Positions 1-7,006 of a DNA stretch of 47,515 nucleotides are shown piece after piece. Source of the stretch: CAZRRV01 sp964406705 (GTDB lineage: Bacteria; Bacillota; Clostridia; Oscillospirales; Acutalibacteraceae); the NCBI GenBank assembly GCA_964406705.1, contig CAYOSS010000004.1:1-47515 (forward strand), given 5' to 3'. Position numbers and translations under genes: made by a program. Within the stretch, counting starts at the first letter, position 1; each line of letters starts with the position of its first letter. The notes below the pieces were generated by a model. The model was not told the origin of the DNA. It saw nothing but the letters and a program-made list of their open reading frames with translations, and did no database searches.

Positions 1-100
1 AGCCAACGGGGATGGGCGAAGCCTGAGATGGAGGGATCGCCGCGCCCGTCGGTCGAGAGAGAAAAGCGGACTCCGTTCCCGGATTACTCTCCAAAAGGGC

Positions 101-130
101 TTGTCCCCCGCCCGCGGAATGTGGTATAAT
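101..130 (+). promoter_or_regulatory. SigA-type promoter of the helicase gene
   Basis: A -35-like TTGTCC (101-106) and a perfect TATAAT (125-130) are 18 bp apart, about 40 bp before the helicase start codon. A GGAGGAGG ribosome binding site (159-166) follows. Bases 1-100 show no gene or other element that I can support. Confidence 0.7.
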
Positions 131-171
131 GCGGGTATGGAGTTCGCGGGGCGCGCCCGGAGGAGGTTTAT

Positions 172-732
172 ATGGACCCGACAAAGTACATAATTCTGGT
201 TAAGGGCGCCGATAAAACGGAGCAAATCGCCTCGATCCGTCCGGTGGGCGGCGGGTGCGAGATTGTCTACAACAGTTCGCCGAGAGTTTATACTTACGGG
301 GTCGGGAGCGTGTGGGTCTTGCCCCTTCGCGGGGAAATCGACCCCGCTACAGTCGCGGTTACAATAGACGGCGAGCCGGTCGGGGGCATCGAGAAGCTTC
401 TTGACTTCGGCGACTGCTACCGCGTGGCGCGGAAGGGCGGCGCTTCCTCGGTTTACACACGCGACAGGGTGGAGATCTCGCGGAACGTCTTAGCCGATAA
501 GACGGTATACGAACTGTTTTCTTACTTCAAGGAGACCGCCGGAAGTGTCAGCCTTAAGGTCGGCGATGATTTTAACATTTTGGGCCGCCAGTACGATAAG
601 ATTGGGTCCGTCAGCGACGGCAGCGTTTTGGCGTGCTACCTGGACTCAGGTCGCCCGCCCCGACGAGTCGAGAGCGGGGATCCGCTCGTCTACCCCTTCG
701 GGCTAAATCGCAGCCAAATGGAAGCGGTGTAG
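172..732 (+). CDS. SF1 helicase-nuclease, N-terminal part, ended by in-frame TAG
   Basis: This is the first 186 residues of what should be one helicase protein running to 2877. ATG 172 has a strong ribosome binding site (GGAGGAGG, 5 bp spacing) and a promoter upstream. The reading frame ends at TAG 730-732, directly after the stretch GLNRSQMEAV. In UPF1/DNA2-like helicases this is the Q-motif-like segment that comes just before the Walker A loop. The downstream segment stays in exactly the same frame (751 minus 172 is divisible by 3) and carries all helicase motifs. The break is therefore a single stop codon, not a gene boundary. By itself this fragment has no ATPase motif and should not be active. 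A recent nonsense mutation (for example GAG or AAG to TAG), readthrough or a sequencing error could explain it. Confidence 0.75.
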   Translation: MDPTKYIILVKGADKTEQIASIRPVGGGCEIVYNSSPRVYTYGVGSVWVLPLRGEIDPATVAVTIDGEPVGGIEKLLDFGDCYRVARKGGASSVYTRDRVEISRNVLADKTVYELFSYFKETAGSVSLKVGDDFNILGRQYDKIGSVSDGSVLACYLDSGRPPRRVESGDPLVYPFGLNRSQMEAV

Positions 733-750
733 AACGCTTTTTCCTCCGAG

Positions 751-2877
751 GTGAGCATAATTCAGGGCCCGCCCGGCACGGGCAAGACGCAGACAATTCT
801 CAATATAATCGCCAACGCGGTGCTGCGCGGAAAAACCGTGGCGGTGGCGTCCAGCAACAATTCCGCGACACGCAACGTCGAGGAGAAACTGGCGCGGAGC
901 GGGCTGCGGTTCATCTGCGCGTTTCTGGGCAGCAGGGAGAACAAGACGGCGTATCTGGAGAGCCAGTCCGGGCGTTACCCCGATGACCTGCGTTCCTGGG
1001 AGCTGGATCCCGGCTCGGAGGATAAGCTTCGCCCGGAAACCGTGAGCCTGTCGCGGGAGCTGCGGGAGATGTTTCATAAGAAGAACCGCATAGCCGAGCT
1101 CAACCGGGAGCTTTCCGAGCTGGAGACGGAGCGCCGGGCCTTTGAGGAGTACTACGCCGCCGCGCGGAAAATCCCTGTCGGCGGGGTCGACGGGTTTTCC
1201 TCCGGCAAGATCCTGCGGTTGATTGTGGAGCTTGAGGAGCTTGTATCGCGCGGCAGGGTGGGCTTCCGGAAGCGGCTTTCCCTCGCGCTGAGGTTCGGGC
1301 GGCGCGTGTTAGGGCTGCTCTCTCAGCCGCTGGAACTTGTGCTCCCCTCCCTGCGGGAACGCTTCTACTGCGCGCGGGGTACCGAGCTTTCGGCGGAGAA
1401 AAGCATGGCGGAGGACGAGCTGCGGCGCTACTCGTTCGATAAAAAGATGAGGGAGCTCGAGAGCAAGTCGCTTGCCCTGTTTAAGGCGACCCTCGCGAGG
1501 CGCTACAAGAGTGAAAGCGGCGTGAGGCGTGTGTTCGGGGCGGCCGACCTGCGGAATAGATCGGCGGAGTTTAACAGGGAGTACCCCGTTATTTTGAGCA
1601 CGACCTATTCCATTAAGAATACGCTAAACTCCTCTTACATTTACGACTACCTGATAATCGACGAGTCCTCGCAGGTGGATCTCTGTACGGGCGTGTTGGC
1701 GTTTTCCGCCGCTAAGAATGTTATAATTGTGGGCGACTTAAAGCAGCTGCCCAACGTGATAGGGGACGCGAAGAGGGCGGCTGAGCAGGTGCTGCGGCGG
1801 CGCCCCGTGGCCCCCGCGTACCGGTTCACCGAGCATAGCCTGCTCTCGTCCGCCGTCGCGCGCTGGCCCGACGCCCCGTCTGTGCTTTTGCGCGAGCATT
1901 ACCGCTGCCACCCGAAGATAATAGGATTTTGCAATAAGATGTTTTATGATAACCGGCTAATCGTGATGACTGAGGACCACGGCGAGAGCGGAGTAATCTC
2001 GATGTACCGCACCATGTCCGGGAACCACGCGCGGGGTCACGTAAACCGGCGACAAATCGATATAATCGAGCGGGAGATCCTGCCCCGGCTCGAGCGGGAG
2101 GGCTACAGCGACATCGGCATCATCACCCCGTACCGCGATCAGGTGGACGCCCTGCGGGAAGAATTGGGCGATAAATACGAGATCGACACGGTCCACAAGT
2201 TCCAGGGGCGCGAGAAGGAGGCGATTATCCTAACCTCGGTGGACAACGCGATCGGCGATTTTGTTGACGACCCCAATCTGCTGAACGTCGCGGTCTCGCG
2301 AGCGGTGAAGGCGTTCGCCGTGGTGATGTCGGGGGATCCGTGCAACGACAAGACCAATTACGGCGAGCTTGCCCGCTACATCGCGTACAACAACTGCGAG
2401 GATACCGTAAGCCCGGTTTACTCGGTGTTTGACCTGCTCTACAAGGGGTATTTCCGCGAACGGCAGGCGTTTCTGGCGAAGCACCGGCGCGTGTCGGAGT
2501 ACGACTCCGAGAACCTGTTCTACGGGGTCCTTACGGATATTCTGGCGGAGGAGTTTCCGGGGGTGGCCGTGGCCGTGCACGTCGCGCTTTCCACCATTGT
2601 GAGGGATTATTCGGCGCTGACGGACGTAGAGAACGGCTTTGCCCGGAACCCAATGGCCCACGTTGACTTTCTCCTCTTTCGCGATATGGATAAGTCGCCC
2701 GTTTTGGCGGTCGAGGTTGACGGAGCGGCGTTCCACAAGAAGGGGAGCGCGCAAGCCGCCCGCGACGCGGTTAAGGACAGCATTTTCGCGAAAATCGGGC
2801 TGCCTCTGCTGCGCGTCCGCACAGACGGGAGCGGCGAGGCCGACTTGGTCCGCGCCGCACTTAAAGCGACGGTGTAG
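751..2877 (+). CDS. SF1 (UPF1/DNA2-like) helicase with C-terminal DUF2726-like nuclease domain
   Basis: This is the main body of the interrupted helicase, in frame with 172-732. Motifs in order are Walker A GPPGTGKT, Walker B IIDESSQ, motif III GDLKQLP, EHYRCHPK, IITPYRDQ, VHKFQGREKE and NVAVSRA (motif VI). These match the AAA_11/AAA_12 helicase halves. The last ~110 residues contain HVDFLLF, AVEVDGAAFH and a KDSIF..LPLLRVRT segment, typical of DUF2726/Vsr-like restriction-endonuclease folds. A role in DNA repair, recombination or defence is likely, but the substrate is not knowable from sequence. The listed start is a GTG that lies inside the conserved segment before Walker A and has no ribosome binding site, so independent translation is doubtful. 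With readthrough of the TAG the product would be 901 residues. Confidence 0.8.
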   Translation: MSIIQGPPGTGKTQTILNIIANAVLRGKTVAVASSNNSATRNVEEKLARSGLRFICAFLGSRENKTAYLESQSGRYPDDLRSWELDPGSEDKLRPETVSLSRELREMFHKKNRIAELNRELSELETERRAFEEYYAAARKIPVGGVDGFSSGKILRLIVELEELVSRGRVGFRKRLSLALRFGRRVLGLLSQPLELVLPSLRERFYCARGTELSAEKSMAEDELRRYSFDKKMRELESKSLALFKATLARRYKSESGVRRVFGAADLRNRSAEFNREYPVILSTTYSIKNTLNSSYIYDYLIIDESSQVDLCTGVLAFSAAKNVIIVGDLKQLPNVIGDAKRAAEQVLRRRPVAPAYRFTEHSLLSSAVARWPDAPSVLLREHYRCHPKIIGFCNKMFYDNRLIVMTEDHGESGVISMYRTMSGNHARGHVNRRQIDIIEREILPRLEREGYSDIGIITPYRDQVDALREELGDKYEIDTVHKFQGREKEAIILTSVDNAIGDFVDDPNLLNVAVSRAVKAFAVVMSGDPCNDKTNYGELARYIAYNNCEDTVSPVYSVFDLLYKGYFRERQAFLAKHRRVSEYDSENLFYGVLTDILAEEFPGVAVAVHVALSTIVRDYSALTDVENGFARNPMAHVDFLLFRDMDKSPVLAVEVDGAAFHKKGSAQAARDAVKDSIFAKIGLPLLRVRTDGSGEADLVRAALKATV

Positions 2878-2967
2878 CGCTCACGCACCCTGCCGGGGAC
2901 CCGGGCGGCGGAAAAGGTGGGCGACGGCTGGCGCGGCGCCTGCGATCCGGGCGGCTGGGACGGCTAA

Positions 2968-3156
2968 TTATCCGCTGATTGTCCGCAACAGCATATTGCA
3001 CTCGTAAACATCGTTAATCTGGATCGTTTTGACGCCCGTCTCGCGAATGTCCGTCTCCGTGCCGTTTAGGGTTTCGTTTCCTACGAAAACCACGTTTTCC
3101 GGACTGAGCGCACGGTGCGCGATGATCTCCTCCAGCATTTTCCGTTTGCTGTATTC
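2968..3156 (-). pseudogene. Orphaned C-terminal end of the CofD-HAD fusion, beyond an in-frame TGA
   Basis: Translation past the TGA at 3157-3159 stays open for 62 codons to TAA at 2968-2970. It reads EYSKRKMLEEII, then VVFVGNETLNGTETDI, then IQINDVYECNMLL. The Lys in SKRK fits HAD motif III, and GNETLNGTETD fits the motif IV loop (usually GDxxND or GDExNG). These are exactly the pieces missing from the HAD domain encoded upstream. The segment clearly belongs to the same protein. The full readthrough product would be 594 residues. The convergent gap to the helicase gene (2878-2967) shows no clear element. Confidence 0.75.
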
Positions 3157-4752
3157 TCACCGTGTAATGTCGATGGATGTGCGCCCGGAAATCCTCGCCT
3201 CATATATTCCTCCGAATTTGGTGAGTATGTCGAGCGCATTGTCTAGAAGCTTTTCCCTGTTCGCGAGGGGCTTAATTGTGACGACGCATCCTCCTCCCCG
3301 AACCGTAACTTTCTCTTTAAATTCCGGGATGTTTTGCAGCTCACGGACAATCGCCGGGTCGACGGTGTATTCCTCACTTAGGATCTCCGGGGTTTCGTCT
3401 TCGGACGTAAAGCGTACGTTGCCGTAGTCCGAGTGGATTTCCACGGGTCTGTCACTATAATACAAGTATCTGAACACATCTCTCACGTGCTCGTAGCTGT
3501 TGCCCGAGAGGATAACGCCGTCAAAAAGGTTCATATTCTCCGCTCCAACGGCTTTGCCGGGCCTTGTCGCCCTCTCGTCCCATAATGTCCCGTCCAAGTC
3601 GAAGATATACGTCTTATCCTCTTGGCCGACGCCGAAATAGTCCTTCATAATAAGCGAGACAAGCTTCACAGGGTCGTGTTTCGCGCCACGCCCTATATGC
3701 CCGCTGACGCTCTTAATCCGCGTTACCGAGTTCATCCCGGCGGCGGCGTCTAAGTTGACGACAGCTTCCACACCGTCCAACGGAATGTATCTCCCGAGGA
3801 TGTCTATCATTTTGTCCGCCGACACACCCTTCATATCATGATCTTCTACGTTGTTTATAACAAGATATTTTCGCGCTTTCGATTTTTCCAACATTTCTCT
3901 TAAGCCCCGGTGTATATAGGTGGGGATTAGCGACGACCACTGTGTCCCGGAACTGAAGATGATTATGTCCGCGTTTTCGATCTGCTCCGCGCAGCCCTTT
4001 GTTTCGCTTAAATTTGTTCCCTCGTCGACCCGAGGGGTATATTTTCGACCGTCGCGGTTCAGGGTGACGGAGGCAATCGGATCGTCCGGGTTATCCCATT
4101 CCACGATATCTCCCTCGTCTTCGATTATGTGCCCGCTCGCTGTTTTTGCCTTTAGATAGAGGCTCACATCGGAGATCAGATGCACGTTGTCCTTGATGCC
4201 TAACAGCTTTGCCATTTCCCGGCCGGCGGCGCGTAGGGAAAAATCGTTTAAGGCTGCCAACGACGAGTAGAAGATGTTCGCCAAAGAGAAGTCTTCAAAT
4301 TCTATATCACGGAGAGTTTCCCTAAGTTGACCGGCGCCGAGGCTGTCAAAGAAGAAATAGTCCAGAAGCGTCTCTAAGTGATCGGTATCATCTTGACCCA
4401 CAGCTTCCCGCTTTTCCTCTAACAGGGAGCGTGCTTTCTTGTAATACTGTTTTGTATCTTTAGCGGAGAAGCGCAGTTCAAAAAGCGCCTTTAGAGCCGA
4501 TTCCCGGCTGGAAGGGTCCGCCAGCCGGGACGATTTTTGCAAGGCAAACTGCGTCATATGGTTTTTCCTGAGATCGCTGGGCCCCAATATACGCCCGCCG
4601 AAAACCCGCCTGCACGCGCCGGTGGATTTCCCGTTGTCGTAGGCGTTGATTATCAAGTCAAGATTATAGTTATCGTTTCCGTAAATGGCGGAGAACCCCC
4701 GCTGGAGCGCGGCGCTCCCCGTCCCTCCGCTGAAAATTACAATATTGTACAA
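3157..4752 (-). CDS. CofD/YvcK-like transferase fused to a HAD-type phosphatase domain (truncated by TGA)
   Basis: The N-terminal ~390 residues resemble the CofD/YvcK family (2-phospho-L-lactate transferase and relatives): FSGGTGSAALQRGF at the start, NAYDNGKSTGACR, GPSDLRK and IIFSSGTQWSSLIPT. The C-terminal part opens with HAD motif I (YIFDLDGTLWD) and motif II (VILSGNS) and contains a phosphomannomutase-like GRTSIDIT segment. It then stops at TGA 3157-3159, before motifs III and IV, which follow in frame. TTG 4752 is chosen as start because GGAAGGAG lies 6 bp upstream. The gene is 18 bp downstream of the nucleotidyltransferase gene and shares its operon. CofD enzymes move a phospho-acid group from a nucleotide-activated donor, so a role in adding a phospho-linked group to a surface glycan is possible. 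The true donor and acceptor are unknown. Confidence 0.75.
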   Translation of the reverse strand: MYNIVIFSGGTGSAALQRGFSAIYGNDNYNLDLIINAYDNGKSTGACRRVFGGRILGPSDLRKNHMTQFALQKSSRLADPSSRESALKALFELRFSAKDTKQYYKKARSLLEEKREAVGQDDTDHLETLLDYFFFDSLGAGQLRETLRDIEFEDFSLANIFYSSLAALNDFSLRAAGREMAKLLGIKDNVHLISDVSLYLKAKTASGHIIEDEGDIVEWDNPDDPIASVTLNRDGRKYTPRVDEGTNLSETKGCAEQIENADIIIFSSGTQWSSLIPTYIHRGLREMLEKSKARKYLVINNVEDHDMKGVSADKMIDILGRYIPLDGVEAVVNLDAAAGMNSVTRIKSVSGHIGRGAKHDPVKLVSLIMKDYFGVGQEDKTYIFDLDGTLWDERATRPGKAVGAENMNLFDGVILSGNSYEHVRDVFRYLYYSDRPVEIHSDYGNVRFTSEDETPEILSEEYTVDPAIVRELQNIPEFKEKVTVRGGGCVVTIKPLANREKLLDNALDILTKFGGIYEARISGRTSIDITR

Positions 4753-4770
4753 TGCCGTCTCCTTCCCTGT

Positions 4771-5520
4771 CTATAGCGCTTTAAGGTGCTGTTTTAACGC
4801 TTGCAACTCTTCAACGGTGTTGAACGAAAAGCTTGTTCCCGGTTCTACTAAGACATATTTCATCGGCGGCAGTCCCGTTTCGTAAAAATACGGAAACGAT
4901 TCGAGCAGTCTCATTTCCTTTGAAACTCCCTTGTTGATGAAGTCCTCCTCGTCCCGGATTTTCAGGTGCCGCAGATAAATTTCGAGCTGATCGCAGATTT
5001 TCGCGAGGTTAAATACGAATACCGACTGATCGTGTATGCCGGAAGCGACCCTGCTTCTTTCCCCTCGAAAGTGGGACGCGGTAATCGTGCCGCCGTCCGT
5101 GTCGAACCACGCGTACGGGTCGCGGTCGATAGCGCATATGGCAACACCTACGGCGTTGTCCGCAACCTCCATTTCGGATGCCTTCCTAAAAACGCTGTCA
5201 TCTAAGAAAAGCGTATCTCCCCAGCACAATGTGACGGTTTCGGGGCTGCAGGTGTCCCGGATAATTCTCGCCGCTCTGAGGAAGGAGTGCGCGTCGCCCT
5301 GGCCCGTGCCTATCGCGAAGACGGCGCACTTTTTTACCGCCGTTTTGAAGCGGGGGTACAGTTCTTTATTAAGCGTTAAGTAGCACGCGTCGTAATAACC
5401 CGCCGCAAGGTCCACGGTACGTTGTGCCACCGGCTTTCCGTCAACATCGCAAAGCGCTTTCGGGTACCCGCCGAAGCGGGATGATTTCCCCGACGCGAGT
5501 ATTAAGAGAACGCGCTTCAT
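4771..5520 (-). CDS. Nucleotidyltransferase (sugar- or phospho-acid-activating, GT-A fold)
   Basis: This 249-residue protein carries the NTP-transferase signature LILASGKSSRFGGYPKAL at its start, with the GxxSRFG and PKAL elements that bind nucleotide and phosphate. LCWGDTLFLDD is the likely metal-binding Asp region. A late FINKGVSKEMRLLESFP segment resembles the sugar or acid pocket of RmlA/GlmU/MobA-like enzymes. The family forms NDP-activated compounds from NTP and a phosphorylated substrate. ATG 5520 is chosen because it overlaps the stop of the upstream glycosyltransferase gene (ATGA, 4 bp), which indicates translational coupling. Between a glycosyltransferase and a CofD-like transferase, it may act like CofC/FbiD or make an activated sugar for a surface glycan. 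Substrate is not assigned. Confidence 0.8.
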   Translation of the reverse strand: MKRVLLILASGKSSRFGGYPKALCDVDGKPVAQRTVDLAAGYYDACYLTLNKELYPRFKTAVKKCAVFAIGTGQGDAHSFLRAARIIRDTCSPETVTLCWGDTLFLDDSVFRKASEMEVADNAVGVAICAIDRDPYAWFDTDGGTITASHFRGERSRVASGIHDQSVFVFNLAKICDQLEIYLRHLKIRDEEDFINKGVSKEMRLLESFPYFYETGLPPMKYVLVEPGTSFSFNTVEELQALKQHLKAL

Positions 5521-6584
5521 TTGCGCCTGTTCTTTCTTGCCCCGCATAAGAGGGTATACGCTATTTCGGCGAGGGGGATTTTATGTTTTAGGAGGAAAAA
5601 CCTCGCTTTATTTATCGCACGGACGGACTTGCCGCATTCCCCGATATCCACTTCAGCGGATCGGATTATCCCGCTGATTCTGTTTATGTACTTTATCTCG
5701 TCCTTAAGGCCGAGAAGCGTTTTGTAGTATTTCCTGTAGTAAGCTATCAGATTGAGGATAACGTGCGCGCTCAGTCTGCTATACGCCATTCGCAGCGTCC
5801 CGCCGTCGTCCGCCGCGCCTTCGCACTCATCCTTAAACTCCAACAGAATATGTTCAATCTCGTCGCATCGCCGCGCGTTAAACGCTTTCGACCGTGTAAC
5901 GCTGTTTTCCGACGCGAAGTTGTGGTATACCGCCCGATTGGTATATACCAGTTTCCCAGTTTGCTTTAACACCCTGAGATTGAAAAGCCAGTCGCTGAAA
6001 ATATTGGTGCCGGGCTCGTAATTGACGCTCGCCCGTTTCAGTGTGTCGGTTTTATACATTTTGCCCCACGCCGCGCCGATTTCGGATAAATTATATTCCA
6101 GATATTCTCCCCCGCACGGATCCAGCAATTTCGGGAGGAGGGGTTTTATCTCCTCGCCCACGAAGACGAGCCGCTTAGCGCCCGGAAGTATGTTCGGTAT
6201 GCTCGTTTTGTCAGGGGATACATAGTCGTTAGCGCACATAGCGATGTCGGCGCCCCCGGAGATGATTTCGCTGTACAGTATCTCTATATAGTCGAGATCG
6301 ATGTAGTCGTCCGCGTCGCAGATTGTGAAATAATCCGATGTGACGTGGCTGATCCCGGCGTCGATGCCGCCAGCCGAGCCGATATTTCGCGCGAGGGTTA
6401 TCACGCGAATCCTGTCGTCCCTCGCTCTGTATCTCTCGATAATGTCCGCGCCGCCGTCCGTCGAGGCGTTGTCCACAAGGATAATCTCGATATCTGCGAA
6501 CGACTGCTTTATAAGTGAGTCTAGGCATTTTTCGAGATACGGAGCTTTGTTGTATACGCTTGACACAATGCTTACTGTCGCCAC
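5517..6584 (-). CDS. Family 2 glycosyltransferase
   Basis: This 355-residue GT-A glycosyltransferase begins VATVSIVSSVYNKAPYLEKC. It has the nucleotide-binding LVDNASTDGG motif and ICDADDYIDLDY with the metal-binding DxD, all in the first ~110 residues as usual for GT2 enzymes. The C-terminal half is more variable and probably binds the acceptor. GTG 6584 is preferred because GGGAGG lies 7 bp upstream; earlier in-frame starts would add a segment translated from the promoter region. It is the first gene of a three-gene operon with the nucleotidyltransferase and the CofD-HAD fusion, which suggests synthesis of a surface or capsular glycan. Its promoter lies next to a 17-base G/C tract, so expression may vary between cells. 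Confidence 0.85.
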   Translation of the reverse strand: MATVSIVSSVYNKAPYLEKCLDSLIKQSFADIEIILVDNASTDGGADIIERYRARDDRIRVITLARNIGSAGGIDAGISHVTSDYFTICDADDYIDLDYIEILYSEIISGGADIAMCANDYVSPDKTSIPNILPGAKRLVFVGEEIKPLLPKLLDPCGGEYLEYNLSEIGAAWGKMYKTDTLKRASVNYEPGTNIFSDWLFNLRVLKQTGKLVYTNRAVYHNFASENSVTRSKAFNARRCDEIEHILLEFKDECEGAADDGGTLRMAYSRLSAHVILNLIAYYRKYYKTLLGLKDEIKYINRISGIIRSAEVDIGECGKSVRAINKARFFLLKHKIPLAEIAYTLLCGARKNRRK

Positions 6585-6651
6585 AAAATAACCTCCCAAT
6601 AATATGTCGGTCCCCGAGTGAGTTTGCACGCCGTCAAAAGAACTAAAATGC

Positions 6652-6687
6652 ATTATACAATAAAGGGGGGGGGGGGGGGGGTATAGT
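6652..6687 (-). promoter_or_regulatory. Promoter of the glycosyltransferase operon with a C17 tract in the spacer zone
   Basis: On the minus strand a perfect TATAAT (6652-6657) lies about 68 bp before the glycosyltransferase start. The -35 zone and spacer are occupied by 17 C residues (the G-run at 6665-6681 on the plus strand). No good TTGACA box lies at 17 bp, because that position is inside the tract. The tract length would set the distance to any contact upstream. Confidence 0.55.
6665..6681. repeat. Mononucleotide tract G17
   Basis: Seventeen consecutive G on the plus strand, the longest homopolymer in the window. It lies between the divergent surface-protein and glycosyltransferase operons. 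Tracts like this change length by slipped-strand mispairing and are also prone to sequencing error. Confidence 0.95.
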
Positions 6688-6828
6688 AGTATTTTAATAT
6701 TATATAGGAAATTTTCCAAAAAATCCGTTAACGGTAGCATGCAAAAAAACTTCAGCCCATCTTCCCCCACGCCGTGGTCCCGGTGGCACGTTTTATATTT
6801 GGCGTCCCTCTCAATGTGTTTTCAGTAT

Positions 6829-6855
6829 CCCTCTCGGCGCGAGAGGGCTTTTTTT
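6829..6855 (+). terminator. Orphan Rho-independent terminator
   Basis: CCCTCTCG and CGAGAGGG form a perfect 8-bp stem with a GCG loop, followed by C and seven T on the plus strand. No plus-strand gene lies just upstream, because the neighbour at 5517-6584 runs the other way. It may therefore end a short untranslated RNA starting somewhere after ~6690, or shield the downstream promoter from stray transcription. Confidence 0.75.
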
Positions 6856-6890
6856 ATGCCCAAATTCGCCTTGATTTGCCCTTTTTTGCA

Positions 6891-6920
6891 ACATTTGTCC
6901 ATATACAGACAACATTTCTC
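6891..6920 (+). promoter_or_regulatory. Tandem direct-repeat operator, LytTR-like arrangement
   Basis: ACATTTGTC (6891-6899) and ACATTTCTC (6912-6920) are 9-bp direct repeats separated by 12 bp, a 21-bp period. The wider repeats are TGCAACATTTGTCCAT and GACAACATTTCTCCAT. LytTR-family response regulators (AgrA, ComE) bind two 9-bp direct repeats 12 bp apart. The second repeat ends 2 bp before the -35 box of the downstream promoter, a typical activator position. The same element occurs at 14119-14148. Confidence 0.65.
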
Positions 6921-6922
6921 CA

Positions 6923-6954
6923 TTGCACGGGGGGGGGGGGCGATGGAGTATAAT
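6923..6954 (+). promoter_or_regulatory. Promoter with a G12 tract inside the -35/-10 spacer
   Basis: The -35-like TTGCAC (6923-6928) and perfect TATAAT (6949-6954) are 20 bp apart. Twelve of those 20 spacer bases are the G tract 6929-6940. Loss of three G would give the optimal 17 bp. It drives the operon beginning at 7007. The transcript would start near 6961, and GGGAGG precedes the first ATG. Confidence 0.7.
6929..6940. repeat. Mononucleotide tract G12 in promoter spacer
   Basis: Twelve consecutive G between the -35 and -10 boxes. Gain or loss of single bases changes promoter spacing directly. Confidence 0.95.
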
Positions 6955-7006
6955 AATAATCGGTGGGAATATTCCGCCGAACAATTTTTGTGTGGGAGGT
7001 TGTCTT

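Noticed and set aside
3157..3159. Selenocysteine at the TGA of the CofD-HAD gene
   Set aside because: The place is in a HAD strand-turn with no redox role, relatives are expected to have Gly, Pro or Lys there, and no clear SECIS hairpin follows.
172..4752. A non-standard genetic code (TAG and TGA as sense codons)
   Set aside because: All three stops end other intact genes in the window at their expected C-termini (for example TGA at 13823, TAG at 9366 and TAA at 8449), and the two lesions use different stops.
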